Positions 35,818-44,380 are shown, numbered from the stretch's first letter. The stretch is DNA of 64,000 nucleotides from Amycolatopsis sp. MtRt-6 (GCF_017308975.1 NZ_JADWPD010000005.1:19332-83331); one strand, 5' to 3'. Translations and numbers: made by a program. The notes: generated by a model not told the origin, from the letters alone.

Positions 35818-35870
35818 GCCGCGAATGACTCATTGGGGACGTGGGAGGTCCCCAATGAGTCATTCGCGGC
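35818..35870. repeat. 23-bp perfect inverted repeat
   Basis: Arms 35818-35840 and 35848-35870 are perfectly complementary over 23 bp, with a 7-base loop GTGGGAG. The arm contains GACTCATTGGGGAC. It lies just after the desaturase operon and could serve as its terminator, but its exactness and content suggest a dispersed intergenic palindrome of the kind I remember from Amycolatopsis genomes. Confidence 0.85.
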
Positions 35871-35959
35871 GTCGCTTCCCCGGCCGGCGCGGAAATTGTC
35901 GGTGCCTGCCGGTACGTCGCTTCCCCGGCCGGCGCGGAAATTGTCGGTGCCTGCCGGTA
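35870..35959 (+). repeat. 45-bp tandem duplication containing promoter cores
   Basis: Two copies of a 45-base unit (35870-35914 and 35915-35959) are identical as far as I can read. Each ends with TTGTCGGTG CCTGCCGG TA. Only the second copy is followed by bases that complete a TANNNT box. Confidence 0.85.
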
Positions 35960-35963
35960 GCGT
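35941..35963 (+). promoter_or_regulatory. PafBC-type DNA-damage promoter (perfect match)
   Basis: TTGTCGGTG, 8 bases, TAGCGT is an exact match to the RecA-NDp/PafBC promoter consensus. The duplicated upstream copy at 35896-35918 ends in TACGTC and so fails at the last base. The first gene downstream in the same direction is the sensor kinase, 75 bases from the -10 box. Confidence 0.6.
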
Positions 35964-36038
35964 GGAAAACGGGGGGCGCCCCCGCGGCCGGGTGCCGAAC
36001 CGGGCGCTTCCCGGGGGCTGAAGCCGGGGGAAAACCGG

Positions 36039-37337
36039 ATGGGCTCGCTCGCGGAACCGGGCGACACTGAACCCGTGACCACCTTCGACCCACCCCACCC
36101 GCTGCGCCGGGTCTTCGGCCCGCTCGCCTCGCGGGACTTCCGGGCCGAATACCTCTGGCTGTGGCTCGCCGGCCCGCTCACCCTCTTCTCGCTCCTCACC
36201 TTCCTCGTCCTGCTCGCGCTCGGCCTCTGGCTCACCCCCGTCCTGGTCGGCTTCCTCGTCCTCGCCGGCGCCATCTTCTACGTCCGCGGGCTCGGCGCCG
36301 CCCACCGGAAGCTCGCGAAAGCCCTGCTCGGCGTCAGCGTCCCCGCCCCGCGCCGTCCCGAGCTCAAGCCCGGGCTGTGGAGCTGGGTGAAAGCCCGCGT
36401 CGGCGATCCCGCGGGCTGGCGGGCCGTCGGCTACCTGCTCCTGCGCCTGCCGCTGACCCTCGCCGGGCTCTTCACCGTCTTCGCAGCGACCGTCTACAGC
36501 TTCGCCGCCACCCCCTATTCCTTCCTCTGGTACCCGCTCGGCGAACGGCAGCTGCCCGCCTTCGACATCCGCGCCGACAGCTGGGCCGGCGCGCTCGCCT
36601 GGTCGGCGTCCGGGCTGCTGGTGCTGCTCGCGCTGCCGTGGGTGACGCACGCCTTCGTCGCGCTCGACCGGCTGCTCGTCGTCGGGCTGCTCGGCGAACG
36701 CGAGCTGTCCGAACGCGTGCGCGACCTGGAGGCGAGCCGCGCGACGGCGGTCGAAGACGCCGCCCTGCGGCTGCGGCGCATCGAACGCGACCTCCACGAC
36801 GGCGCGCAGGCCCAGCTCGTCGCGCTGGCGATGAAGCTCGGCCTCGCCAAGGACGAGCTGGCCGACGTCGACCTCCCGCAGGTGAAAGAGCTGGTCACCG
36901 CGGCGCACACCAACGCCAAGCAGGCGCTGACCGAGCTGCGCGACCTCGCCCGCGGCATCCACCCGGCCGCGCTGGACGCGGGCCTGGACGTCGCCCTCGC
37001 CACGCTGGTCGCGACGTCCGGGATCGACGCGCGGGTCGTGGTCGACCTGCCGCGCCGCCCGCCGCCGTCGCTGGAGACCATCGTCTACTTCAGCACCGCC
37101 GAACTGCTCACGAACGCCGCCAAGCACGGTGGGACGACGCTGGTCGAAGTCACCGAAACCCTGGACGTGCTGCTGCTGCGGGTGCTCGACAGCGGCCCCG
37201 GCGGCGCCCGGATCGTGCCGGGCGGCGGCCTGGCCGGCGTCGCCGAACGGCTGCGGACGGTGGACGGCGAGCTGACCGTCACCAGCCCGGCGGGCGGTCC
37301 GACCGAAGTGACGGCGCGGGTGCCGCTGCCCCGCTAG
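36039..37337 (+). CDS. Two-component sensor histidine kinase, NarL type
   Basis: A 432-residue membrane kinase (420 if it starts at the GTG at 36075). I list ATG 36039 because GGGGGA lies 8 bases upstream; the shorter start would begin TTFDPPHPLRRVF, which also looks natural. About four to five membrane helices in residues 35-220 form a sensor region. The HisKA_3 motif RIERDLHDGAQAQLVALAM carries the phosphorylated His (residue 253), followed by a HATPase with LLTNAAKHGG and GGGLAGVAERL. It pairs with the LuxR-type regulator 9 bases downstream. Confidence 0.9.
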   Translation: MGSLAEPGDTEPVTTFDPPHPLRRVFGPLASRDFRAEYLWLWLAGPLTLFSLLTFLVLLALGLWLTPVLVGFLVLAGAIFYVRGLGAAHRKLAKALLGVSVPAPRRPELKPGLWSWVKARVGDPAGWRAVGYLLLRLPLTLAGLFTVFAATVYSFAATPYSFLWYPLGERQLPAFDIRADSWAGALAWSASGLLVLLALPWVTHAFVALDRLLVVGLLGERELSERVRDLEASRATAVEDAALRLRRIERDLHDGAQAQLVALAMKLGLAKDELADVDLPQVKELVTAAHTNAKQALTELRDLARGIHPAALDAGLDVALATLVATSGIDARVVVDLPRRPPPSLETIVYFSTAELLTNAAKHGGTTLVEVTETLDVLLLRVLDSGPGGARIVPGGGLAGVAERLRTVDGELTVTSPAGGPTEVTARVPLPR

Positions 37338-37346
37338 GGTCGCGGC

Positions 37347-37991
37347 ATGCGGATCGTCATCGCGGAGGACTCCACCATCCTGCGCCAGGGCCTCGCCGAG
37401 CTGCTGACCTTCCGCGGCCACGAGGTCGTCGCCGCGGTGAAGGACGCCGACGCGCTGCGCGCCGCCGTGGAAAGCCACGCACCCGACGTGTCCATTGTGG
37501 ACATCCGGATGCCGCCGACGCACACCGACGAAGGCCTGCGGGCGGCGATCGCGCTGCGCCGCGAGCTGCCGGGCTGCGCGATCCTGCTGTTCTCCCAGTA
37601 CGTCGAGACGAAGTACGCGGCCCAGCTCCTGGCCGACCGCGCGGGCGGCGTCGGGTACCTGCTCAAGGACCGCGTCGCGGAGGTCTCGGACTTCCTCGAC
37701 GCGCTGCGCCGGGTCGCCGACGGCGAGACGGTCCTCGACCCCGAGGTCGTCAGCCAGCTGTTCTCGGCGACGCGCCGGACCGACGCGCTCGGCGACCTCA
37801 CCCCGCGGGAGCGCGAGGTGCTCGGCCTGATGGCGGAAGGCCGGTCGAACTCCGCGATCGCGGCGAAGCTGTACCTCTCCCCCGGCTCGGTGGAGAAGTA
37901 CGTGACGTCGATCTTCGGCAAGCTCGGCCTGTCACCGTCCGATGGGGACAACCGCCGGGTGCTCGCGGTGCTGCGTTACCTGGATTCCTGA
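37347..37991 (+). CDS. NarL/LuxR-type response regulator
   Basis: A 214-residue regulator: receiver domain with phospho-acceptor Asp52 (IVDIRMPP), Ser/Thr and Lys switch residues (LLFSQYV, YLLKDRV), and a C-terminal LuxR helix-turn-helix (LTPREREVLGLMAEGRSNSA). TAGGGT (37335-37340) lies 6 bases before the ATG, which suggests a separate leaderless transcript. It is the partner of the sensor kinase just upstream; the target genes are unknown. Its 3' end overlaps the convergent TetR gene by 16 bases. Confidence 0.92.
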   Translation: MRIVIAEDSTILRQGLAELLTFRGHEVVAAVKDADALRAAVESHAPDVSIVDIRMPPTHTDEGLRAAIALRRELPGCAILLFSQYVETKYAAQLLADRAGGVGYLLKDRVAEVSDFLDALRRVADGETVLDPEVVSQLFSATRRTDALGDLTPREREVLGLMAEGRSNSAIAAKLYLSPGSVEKYVTSIFGKLGLSPSDGDNRRVLAVLRYLDS

Positions 37992-38623
37992 GCCAGCAGC
38001 CCGTCGACGAAGGCGCGCAGCCCCGCCCGGTAGGTGTCGCGCGCGCTCAGCTCCGGCCAGCGGTCGCCGACCGCGGCGAGGTTCGGGAAGCGGGCCGCGT
38101 CCAGCCCGGCGAACACCTGATCGCGGTAGCTCGGCCTGCCCTCGGCCGCCCGCCGCCCGGCGCGCGCCCGGACCAGGATCTCGCCGATCGTGTAGTACCA
38201 GACGTTCCGGTACAGCTCGACGGCCCGCTCCGGCGGGCACCCGCAGGCCAGCGCGCCCCCGACGATCGCGTCGACCATCCACAGCGCCGACTCGCCGAGG
38301 AAGTCGTCGGCCGTGAGCACCTCCGCGATCTCGGGCCGACCGGCGAGCGCGTCGTGCATCAGGGTCGCCGCGGCGACGACGCGCTCCCGCGGATCGTCCG
38401 GCAGCGCGGGCCGCGGCAGCCGCTCGGCGTAGTGCTCCAGCAGCTGGATCAGCAGGTCGTCCTTGTCGCGCACGTGGTGGTACAGCGTCGTCGCGCCGAC
38501 GCCGAGCTCCGCGGCGAGCCTGCGGATCGTCAGCTTCTCCCGGCCGTCCCGGTCGAGGATCGCCCGCGCGGCTTCGAGGATCTGCTCGCGGGACGTCGAG
38601 GGCGGCCGCCCGATGCGTGGCAC
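37976..38623 (-). CDS. TetR-family regulator of the MFS exporter
   Basis: A 215-residue regulator with the helix-turn-helix KLTIRRLAAELGVGATTLYHHV (read from about residue 30), close to the TetR proper branch with a TetR_C domain. The GTG at 38623 is the only start in frame after the preceding stop region. It diverges from the MFS gene, with a near-palindrome in the 82-base gap, so it probably represses that exporter and itself. Confidence 0.88.
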   Translation of the reverse strand: MPRIGRPPSTSREQILEAARAILDRDGREKLTIRRLAAELGVGATTLYHHVRDKDDLLIQLLEHYAERLPRPALPDDPRERVVAAATLMHDALAGRPEIAEVLTADDFLGESALWMVDAIVGGALACGCPPERAVELYRNVWYYTIGEILVRARAGRRAAEGRPSYRDQVFAGLDAARFPNLAAVGDRWPELSARDTYRAGLRAFVDGLLAQESR

Positions 38624-38665
38624 GTCCCCATCATGCCCGGTCGACAGCTCCGACCGCCCGGTGCT

Positions 38666-38689
38666 ACTTTCGGAACACGTTCGAAAAGT
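38666..38689. promoter_or_regulatory. Near-palindromic operator between TetR and MFS genes
   Basis: ACTTTCGGAAC-AC-GTTCGAAAAGT forms an inverted repeat with 11-bp arms and two mismatches, centred between the divergent starts. It is the likely binding site of the TetR regulator. The GAAC/GTTC spacing of 2 rules out a LexA box. Confidence 0.6.
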
Positions 38690-38705
38690 CACCTGGGGGT
38701 GCGTT

Positions 38706-39908
38706 GTGAAACGACCGGTCTTTCTGGTCTGCCTGGCCGTGTTCGGCCTGATGGCGGGCCAGCAGCTGCTCAACCCGATCCTGCCGCCGCTGGCCCGCGA
38801 GTTCGGGTTCAGCGAGTTCGCGCTGGGTGCCGTATGGGCCGTCGGCGGCGCGGGCGTCGTGCTGGCCAGCCCGTTCTGGGGCCGCCGGACCGCGCGCTGG
38901 GGGCACCGGCCGGTGCTGCTGGTCTCGCTGTTCGGCGCCATGGCGAGCCTGGTCGCGTTCGCCTTCGTCGCCCAGCTCGGCCTGGCGAAGGCCCTCGCCG
39001 TGCCGGTGCTGTTCGCGGCGGTGCTGCTCACCCGCGGCGTCCTGTTCGGCCTGGCCTGGGCCGCGACCCCGGTGACCGCCCAGTCCTACATCGCCGATGT
39101 CACCGACGGCCCGGCCGAGCGGGTGCGGGGTATGGCGGTGTTCGGCGCGGCCCAGGGCCTCGCGCTCGCCGCCGGCCCCGCGCTCGGCGGGCTGCTGAGC
39201 CTCACCGGGAACCTGCTCGTCCCGGTCTACGCCGCCCCGGTCGTCCTGGCCGGGATCGCCGTCGCGATCACGTTCGCGCTGCCGAAGCCGCCGAAGCGCG
39301 AGGCCGGGCCGGAGACGGTGCGGGTCAGCCCGCTCGACCGGCGCTTCCGGCCGTTCCTGATTCTCGGCTTCGGCCTGTACCTCGCGCTGGCGATCGTCCT
39401 CATGACCATCGGCTTCCTGGTGCAGGACCGGCTGCACCTGACCGGCCAGGACACCGGCCGCGTCACCAGCCTGGTCATGCTGGCCGGCGCCGGGATGATC
39501 ATCCTCGTCCAGGTGGCCGCCGTCCCGCGGCTGGACTGGCCGCCGCTGCGGCTGGTCCGGGTGGGCGCGGTCGTCATGACCGGCGGAATGCTCCTGGTGG
39601 CCGCCGGCTCGGACGGCCTGCTGCTCGGCGCCGGGGTGGGCGTGCTCGGCGCCGGGATGGGGTTCGCGACGCCGGGGTTCATGTCCGCGCCGACGTTGCT
39701 CGCCACCCGCGAGGAGCAGGGCGCCGTCGCCGGGCTCATGGGGGCGGGCAGCGCGCTGGCGTTCATGGCCGGGCCGCTGCTGGGGACCGGCCTGTACGAG
39801 ATCGCTCCCGTCGTCCCCTACCTCGCCGGCGCGGTGCTCCTCGCGGTGCTGACCGCGTTCGCGTTCACCACCACCGGCGAACCCGCGAAGGAGCCGGTGG
39901 CTCCCTAG
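38706..39908 (+). CDS. MFS exporter, DHA1-like
   Basis: A 400-residue, 12-helix major facilitator. GTG 38706 has GGGGGT upstream. It shows motif A (FWGRRTARWGHRP) and an antiporter-type motif C near residue 155 (GAAQGLALAAGPALGGLL). The size and topology match drug or metabolite exporters. With the divergent TetR gene it makes a ligand-inducible efflux pair; the substrate is unknown. Confidence 0.87.
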   Translation: MKRPVFLVCLAVFGLMAGQQLLNPILPPLAREFGFSEFALGAVWAVGGAGVVLASPFWGRRTARWGHRPVLLVSLFGAMASLVAFAFVAQLGLAKALAVPVLFAAVLLTRGVLFGLAWAATPVTAQSYIADVTDGPAERVRGMAVFGAAQGLALAAGPALGGLLSLTGNLLVPVYAAPVVLAGIAVAITFALPKPPKREAGPETVRVSPLDRRFRPFLILGFGLYLALAIVLMTIGFLVQDRLHLTGQDTGRVTSLVMLAGAGMIILVQVAAVPRLDWPPLRLVRVGAVVMTGGMLLVAAGSDGLLLGAGVGVLGAGMGFATPGFMSAPTLLATREEQGAVAGLMGAGSALAFMAGPLLGTGLYEIAPVVPYLAGAVLLAVLTAFAFTTTGEPAKEPVAP

Positions 39909-39918
39909 GCTGGGCGGC

Positions 39919-40329
39919 ATGTACTCCACCGAGATCGAGGTCCGCACCGGCTCCGAAGCCGTCGTCCACGACCTCACCCGCGAAGCCGAGGCCTTCCTGC
40001 GCGACGCCGACGCGGCCGACGGGCTGCTGCACGTCTGGGTCCCGCACGCCACCGCCGGGCTGGCCGTCCTGGAAACCGGCGCCGGCAGCGACGAAGACCT
40101 GCTGACCGCGCTCGACGAGCTGCTCCCCCGGGACGGCCGCTGGCGGCACCGGCACGGGAGCCCGGGTCACGGCCGTGACCACGTGCTCCCGGCGCTGGTG
40201 CCGCCCTACGCGACGATCCCGGTGCTCGGCGGCGTGCTGGCGCTGGGCACCTGGCAGTCGATCTGCCTAGTGGACACCAACCTCGACAACCCCGTTCGCA
40301 AGGTGCGCTTCAGTCTCCTGGCGGGCTGA
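39919..40329 (+). CDS. YjbQ/UPF0047 family protein
   Basis: A 136-residue protein of the YjbQ family, for which a weak thiamine phosphate synthase activity has been reported. The conserved histidines appear in VPHATAGLAVLE and HGSPGHGRDHVLPAL, followed by LGTWQSICLVD. TAGGCT (39906-39911) lies 7 bases upstream of the ATG, suggesting a leaderless transcript. Its end overlaps the convergent membrane protein gene by 63 bases. Confidence 0.88.
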   Translation: MYSTEIEVRTGSEAVVHDLTREAEAFLRDADAADGLLHVWVPHATAGLAVLETGAGSDEDLLTALDELLPRDGRWRHRHGSPGHGRDHVLPALVPPYATIPVLGGVLALGTWQSICLVDTNLDNPVRKVRFSLLAG

Positions 40330-41259
40330 CCGGCCCGGCCACAGCGTCACCAGCAGGCCGGCGGCCAGCAGCGCGCCGAGCACCCACAGCGCGGTCGTCA
40401 CGTCGGGCGCGCCCGGCACGCCCTGCAGCAGGCTCCGCAGACCTTCGGCCGAGAACCGGAACGGCGTCCACGACCACAGCAGCGCGCGGTAGGCCGGGTT
40501 CAGCAGCTCCGGCACCTGCCCGGCCACCGCGGGCGCGACCAGGTACAGCGGCGCGAGGACGGCCATCGCGCGCAGGCCCAGCAGCCGCAGCAGCCCGGCC
40601 TGCAGCGCCGCGAACGCCGTCGCGGCGAGGAAGACGAAGCCGAGGACGTCCGCGGTCAGCGGCAGCGACGCGTCCCACAGCGCGAAGAACCCGGCCACGA
40701 CTGCCGTGATCAGCACGCCGGCGCCGATGACCTGCAGGAACCGCGCGCCGGCGCCGACCGTGCGACCGGTCCGCTTCGCGAGCTGGGTCAGCGCGAGCCC
40801 GGCGACGAGCGCGCCGATCCACGCCAGCGCGCTCGCGGCCAGTGGCGCGACCCGGCCCGCGAGCCCGGCCGGGTGCAGGACCTCCTGCTTCGGCGGGCCC
40901 GCCAGCGCGGTCGCCGCGCCGGTGAGCGCCTGCTGCGCGACCTGGGTGCCCGCCGGGTTGACCGCCCCCGACGTCACCACGGTCGCGACCGGCCCCGGCG
41001 CGAGCTCCAGCACGCCGTAGACCTTCTTGTCTTCCAGCAGCTGCCGCGCTTCGGCCGGGGTCGCGACCGTCCAGGCGAGCTGGCCGCCGCCGTGGCCGGC
41101 GACGCGCTGCGCGATCTCCGGCGGCGCGGCGACGGCGACCGGGACGCCGTCCGGCGCGATGGTGGCCTGCGCGCCGAAGGTGAGGAATCCGAGCACCACC
41201 GCCACCAGCGCGCCGGCCAGGGCGGCGACCAGGGCGAGCGCCCCTGCGGGACGGGTCAT
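40267..41259 (-). CDS. ABC-2-like / YhgE-like membrane protein
   Basis: A 330-residue membrane protein: N-terminal helix, an exported domain of about 100 residues, then about six helices. This is the plan of ABC-2 permeases and YhgE/Pip proteins, but no ATPase gene adjoins it. ATG 41259 follows GGAGG by 5 bases. The 3' 63 bases lie antisense to the end of the YjbQ gene, a long overlap for real genes, but both products look normal to the end. Confidence 0.7.
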   Translation of the reverse strand: MTRPAGALALVAALAGALVAVVLGFLTFGAQATIAPDGVPVAVAAPPEIAQRVAGHGGGQLAWTVATPAEARQLLEDKKVYGVLELAPGPVATVVTSGAVNPAGTQVAQQALTGAATALAGPPKQEVLHPAGLAGRVAPLAASALAWIGALVAGLALTQLAKRTGRTVGAGARFLQVIGAGVLITAVVAGFFALWDASLPLTADVLGFVFLAATAFAALQAGLLRLLGLRAMAVLAPLYLVAPAVAGQVPELLNPAYRALLWSWTPFRFSAEGLRSLLQGVPGAPDVTTALWVLGALLAAGLLVTLWPGRSARQETEAHLANGVVEVGVH

Positions 41260-41268
41260 CACTGCCTC

Positions 41269-41345
41269 CAGTTATTCGTCACTTGTTGAATTACGCCTCA
41301 AGGTACGACCCCGCCGCCGAAAAGTCAACGTGCGTTGAATAACTG
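41269..41345. promoter_or_regulatory. Separated inverted repeats in a divergent gap
   Basis: CAGTTATTC (41269-41277) and GAATAACTG (41337-41345) are a perfect 9-bp inverted repeat 59 bases apart, and GTTGAATWA occurs twice (41284-41292 and 41334-41342). The gap separates the ABC-2-like gene from the HAD gene. The lower GC content and symmetry suggest sites for an unlinked regulator. Confidence 0.45.
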
Positions 41346-41418
41346 TCCCGGTAGCCTCGGACACATGGGAAAAGCTGGGCGCGAAGCGCCTCCGTTGAGG
41401 GTGGCGGCGGGGGCATGG

Positions 41419-42114
41419 ATGGAGAAGAAGCGGCTGGTGCTCTGGGACATCGACCACACGCTCGTGGACTTCGCCGAGTTGGGCGCCGCCTGGTACGGGA
41501 CGGCGTTCACCGTCGCGACCGGCGCGACCCTGCGCGTGCACCCGGTGTTCGGGGGCCGCACGGAACGCGCGACGACGACCGACCTGCTCACCGCGAACGG
41601 CTTCGAGGCCGCCGAGGAGACGATCCAGGCGCTGTTCCAGGCCCTGGTGGCGGAGTCGGAACGCCACCGGCACACCTTCGCCGAGACGGCTCGCGCGCTG
41701 CCGGGCGCGGCCGAGGCGCTGGCCGCGTTCGCCGGCGGCGGCGACGTCGTCCAGACGCTCGTCACCGGCAACCTGCCGGAGATCTCGCGGCACAAGCTCG
41801 CCCCGTTCGGCCTGGACGAGCACCTCGACCTCGAGATCGGCGGCTACGGCACGCTGTCGGTGCACCGCCCGGACCTGGTCCCCCACGCGGTCGGCCTGGC
41901 GGCGGCCAAGCACGGCACCGAGTTCGGCGCCGACGCGGTGGTCGTCATCGGCGACACCCCCAACGACGTCAAGGCGGCGGTGGACAACGGCGCGGTCTCC
42001 GTCGCCGTGGCCACCGGGCACTTCTCCGCCGAGGAACTGCGGGCGGCCGGCGCGCACACCGTATTGCCGGACCTGGCCGACACGGACGCGGTCCGCCGGG
42101 CGGTTTTCGGCTGA
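41419..42114 (+). CDS. HAD-family phosphatase
   Basis: A 231-residue hydrolase of the phosphoglycolate-phosphatase-like HAD group. Motif I is VLWDIDHTLVD with nucleophile and acid Asp, motif II QTLVTGN, the Lys in SRHKL, and motif IV VVVIGDTPNDV. A small helical cap is present. ATG 41419 is chosen; ATG 41365 in the same frame lacks a ribosome site. Substrate unknown. Confidence 0.85.
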   Translation: MEKKRLVLWDIDHTLVDFAELGAAWYGTAFTVATGATLRVHPVFGGRTERATTTDLLTANGFEAAEETIQALFQALVAESERHRHTFAETARALPGAAEALAAFAGGGDVVQTLVTGNLPEISRHKLAPFGLDEHLDLEIGGYGTLSVHRPDLVPHAVGLAAAKHGTEFGADAVVVIGDTPNDVKAAVDNGAVSVAVATGHFSAEELRAAGAHTVLPDLADTDAVRRAVFG

Positions 42115-42150
42115 AAGTCGTCCTTGGGAGGGGGAAACCCTCAGCCGAAA
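42105..42150 (+). terminator. Nested hairpin after the HAD gene
   Basis: TTTCGGCTGA (42105-42114, including the stop codon) pairs with TCAGCCGAAA (42141-42150), and inside it GAGGG pairs with CCCTC (42128-42142). The two stems could form a composite terminator. Confidence 0.55.
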
Positions 42151-42225
42151 GAACGACACCCCTAGGGGAAATCTCGTTCCCTTGCCCGATGTTGCCCGCG
42201 CGGGGAACTCGACAGACTCTTCTTC

Positions 42226-44343
42226 ATGACTGAAGCAGTGGCGGCGGCCAAGCCCGCCGGAGGGGGACGCATCCGAGGCACGGTTGCCGTGCTCGCACGG
42301 CGGCTGCCGTTCACCAGCGGCGTCACGCTCGCCATGCTGGTGCTGGCCGTCGCGACCGGGGCGCTGTGGAACGCGGCCGAAGACCGCGCGGTCTACCCGT
42401 TCGTCGCCTACGGGCTGCCGTCGCTGGAGGCGGGCCGGTGGTGGACCATGTTCACCGGGCCGTTCTTCGCCGTCATCCCGTGGTATTACCTCCCGATGGT
42501 CGGCAGCTTCGCGCTCTTCGCCGGCTTCGCCGAGTGGAAGCTGGGAACGCGGCGCGCGATGGCCGTGACCATCGGCGGCCAGATCGTCTCGGTGCTCGTC
42601 GCGACCCAGTTCCTCGCGCTGTGCCGCAACTCCGGCTGGCTGTGGGCCGAGCGGGTCGCGGGCAGCCTCGACGTCGGGTTCTCCGGCGGCGCGCTCGCCG
42701 CGGTGGCGGTCGCCAGCGCGACGCTGCGGCCGCCGTGGGCGCTGCGCCTGCGGGCCGGGCTGTGCGTGTACGCCGGCGTCGCGATCGTCTACGTCGGCAC
42801 GCTGGCCGACCTCGTGCACTTCTTCGCGCTGCTGCTGGCCCTTCCGCTCGGCAAGCGCCTGGTGGGCACGCGGCGGGCGGCCGGGCAGACGGCCCCGAAC
42901 CTGCGGGAGTGGCGGGTGCTGGCCGTGGCCGGGCTGCTGCTGCTCACCATCGCCGAGATCGTCATGTTCCTGGTGCCCGGCGACGGCCCGTTCGGTTCCG
43001 ACGACGGCGTTTCGCTGACGGCGCCGGAACTCGGCATCCTGGTCCTGCTGGTGCTGCCGATGATCAACGGGCTGCGCAAGGGCGGCCGCGTCGCGTGGCG
43101 CTGGGCCGTCGCGCTCTCGGCGTTCGTGACGCTGCAGGGTCTGGCCGTCGCGACGGCGCTGGGCGTGGCCGACATCTTCGGCGGCGAGTACGACGTCGCC
43201 GGCCTGCCGCTGTTCTTCGTGGACAATCTCTTGTGGACGGTCGAGCTGGGCGTGCTGATCGCCGCGCGGCACGCTTTCCGGGTGCCGTCGCGCCGCCGGC
43301 TGCGCCGCCACGCGCAGGGCCCGGGGCCAGCGCTGGCCCGCACCCTGCTGGGCCGTCACGGCGGCAGCACGCTGTCGTGGATGACGACTTGGCCGCGTAA
43401 CACGTACTTCGTCCGCGAAGACGGCCGGTCGTACCTGGCCTACCGCCGCCACGCGGGGGTCGCGGTCGCCCTGGGCGACCCGATCGCACCGGACGGCACC
43501 GCGGCGGCCACGGTCACCGAGTTCGCCGCGATGTGCGAGAACTCCGGCCTGGTGCCGTGCGTGTTCTCGGCGACGGAAGCCACCGTCGCGGCCACGCGCG
43601 AGCTGGGCTGGCAGCACGTCCAGGTCGCCGAGGACAACGTGCTCGACCTCGACGGCCTCGAGTTCCGCGGCAAGGCGTGGCAGGACGTCCGGACGGCGCT
43701 GAACAAGGCGGCCAAGCAGGACATCGAGTTCCGGCTCGTGCGCTTGGCCGACCAGCCCGAGCCGATCCTGGCGCAGGTCCGGGCGCTGTCGGAGGAGTGG
43801 ATGTCCGACAAGGCCATGCCGGAGATGGGCTTCACGCTGGGCGGCGTCGACGAGGCCATGGACCCGGCCACCCGGGTCGGGTTGGCGGTCGACGCGGAGG
43901 GCACGGTCCACGGCGTGACGTCGTGGCTCCCGGTCCACACGGGTGCCGGCAAGGTCGGCGGCTGGACCCTGGACATCATGCGCCGCAGCGCCCACGGCTT
44001 CCGCCCGGTGATGGAGTTCCTCATCGCCTCGGCCTGCCTGGCGTTCCGAGAGGAAGGTGCCCGGTTCGTGTCACTGTCGGGCGCTCCCCTGGCCCGCAGC
44101 GGCAACGGTTTCCCGGCGCGGCCGGTCGACCGGGCGCTGGAGTCACTGGGCCGCGTGATGGAGCCGTACTACGGATTCCGTTCCCTGCACGCGTTCAAGG
44201 CCAAGTTCCAGCCGCGCCACGTCCCGCTGTACCTGGCTTTCCGCGACGAGGCCGACCTCCCGCGCATCGGGCTGGCCCTGAGCCGCGCCTACCTGCCGGA
44301 CGTCCGCCTGCGCGAGCTGGCCAAGCTGGTCCGCACCCGCTGA
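42226..44343 (+). CDS. Rhomboid-like membrane domain fused to MprF-type DUF2156
   Basis: A 705-residue membrane protein. Residues 30-215 form about six helices with the rhomboid-like pattern: GRWWTMFTGPFF, a GxSG motif at GFSGG (Ser153) and a His in LADLVHFFALLLALPLG (His198). The usual oxyanion residues (HxxxN) are replaced by YYLPM. More helices follow to about residue 350, then a cytosolic DUF2156 domain (YFVREDGRSYLAYRRHAGVAV to the C terminus) like the synthase domain of MprF, which moves lysine from tRNA to phosphatidylglycerol. Aminoacylation of lipids is plausible; whether the rhomboid part is active is open. Confidence 0.82.
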   Translation: MTEAVAAAKPAGGGRIRGTVAVLARRLPFTSGVTLAMLVLAVATGALWNAAEDRAVYPFVAYGLPSLEAGRWWTMFTGPFFAVIPWYYLPMVGSFALFAGFAEWKLGTRRAMAVTIGGQIVSVLVATQFLALCRNSGWLWAERVAGSLDVGFSGGALAAVAVASATLRPPWALRLRAGLCVYAGVAIVYVGTLADLVHFFALLLALPLGKRLVGTRRAAGQTAPNLREWRVLAVAGLLLLTIAEIVMFLVPGDGPFGSDDGVSLTAPELGILVLLVLPMINGLRKGGRVAWRWAVALSAFVTLQGLAVATALGVADIFGGEYDVAGLPLFFVDNLLWTVELGVLIAARHAFRVPSRRRLRRHAQGPGPALARTLLGRHGGSTLSWMTTWPRNTYFVREDGRSYLAYRRHAGVAVALGDPIAPDGTAAATVTEFAAMCENSGLVPCVFSATEATVAATRELGWQHVQVAEDNVLDLDGLEFRGKAWQDVRTALNKAAKQDIEFRLVRLADQPEPILAQVRALSEEWMSDKAMPEMGFTLGGVDEAMDPATRVGLAVDAEGTVHGVTSWLPVHTGAGKVGGWTLDIMRRSAHGFRPVMEFLIASACLAFREEGARFVSLSGAPLARSGNGFPARPVDRALESLGRVMEPYYGFRSLHAFKAKFQPRHVPLYLAFRDEADLPRIGLALSRAYLPDVRLRELAKLVRTR

Positions 44344-44350
44344 CCCCTTG

Positions 44351-44379
44351 CGGCGAGCGGGCTCCCGGCCCGCTCGCCG
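44351..44379. terminator. Bidirectional hairpin terminator
   Basis: A perfect 12-bp stem (44351-44362 with 44368-44379) with loop TCCCG fills the gap between the convergent ends at 44343 and 44381. Confidence 0.85.
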
Positions 44380-44380
44380 A

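Noticed and set aside
38673-38683. LexA (SOS) box in GAACACGTTC
   Set aside because: The half sites are 2 bases apart; the actinobacterial LexA site needs 4.
36161-40105. Open frame of 1314 codons on the plus strand
   Set aside because: It crosses five clear genes on both strands and reads as Arg/Pro/Ala noise, as expected at 72 percent GC.
41272-43995. Open frame of 907 codons antisense to the HAD and rhomboid/MprF genes
   Set aside because: It spans two well-supported genes and their gap, and its Arg/His-rich product shows no motif.
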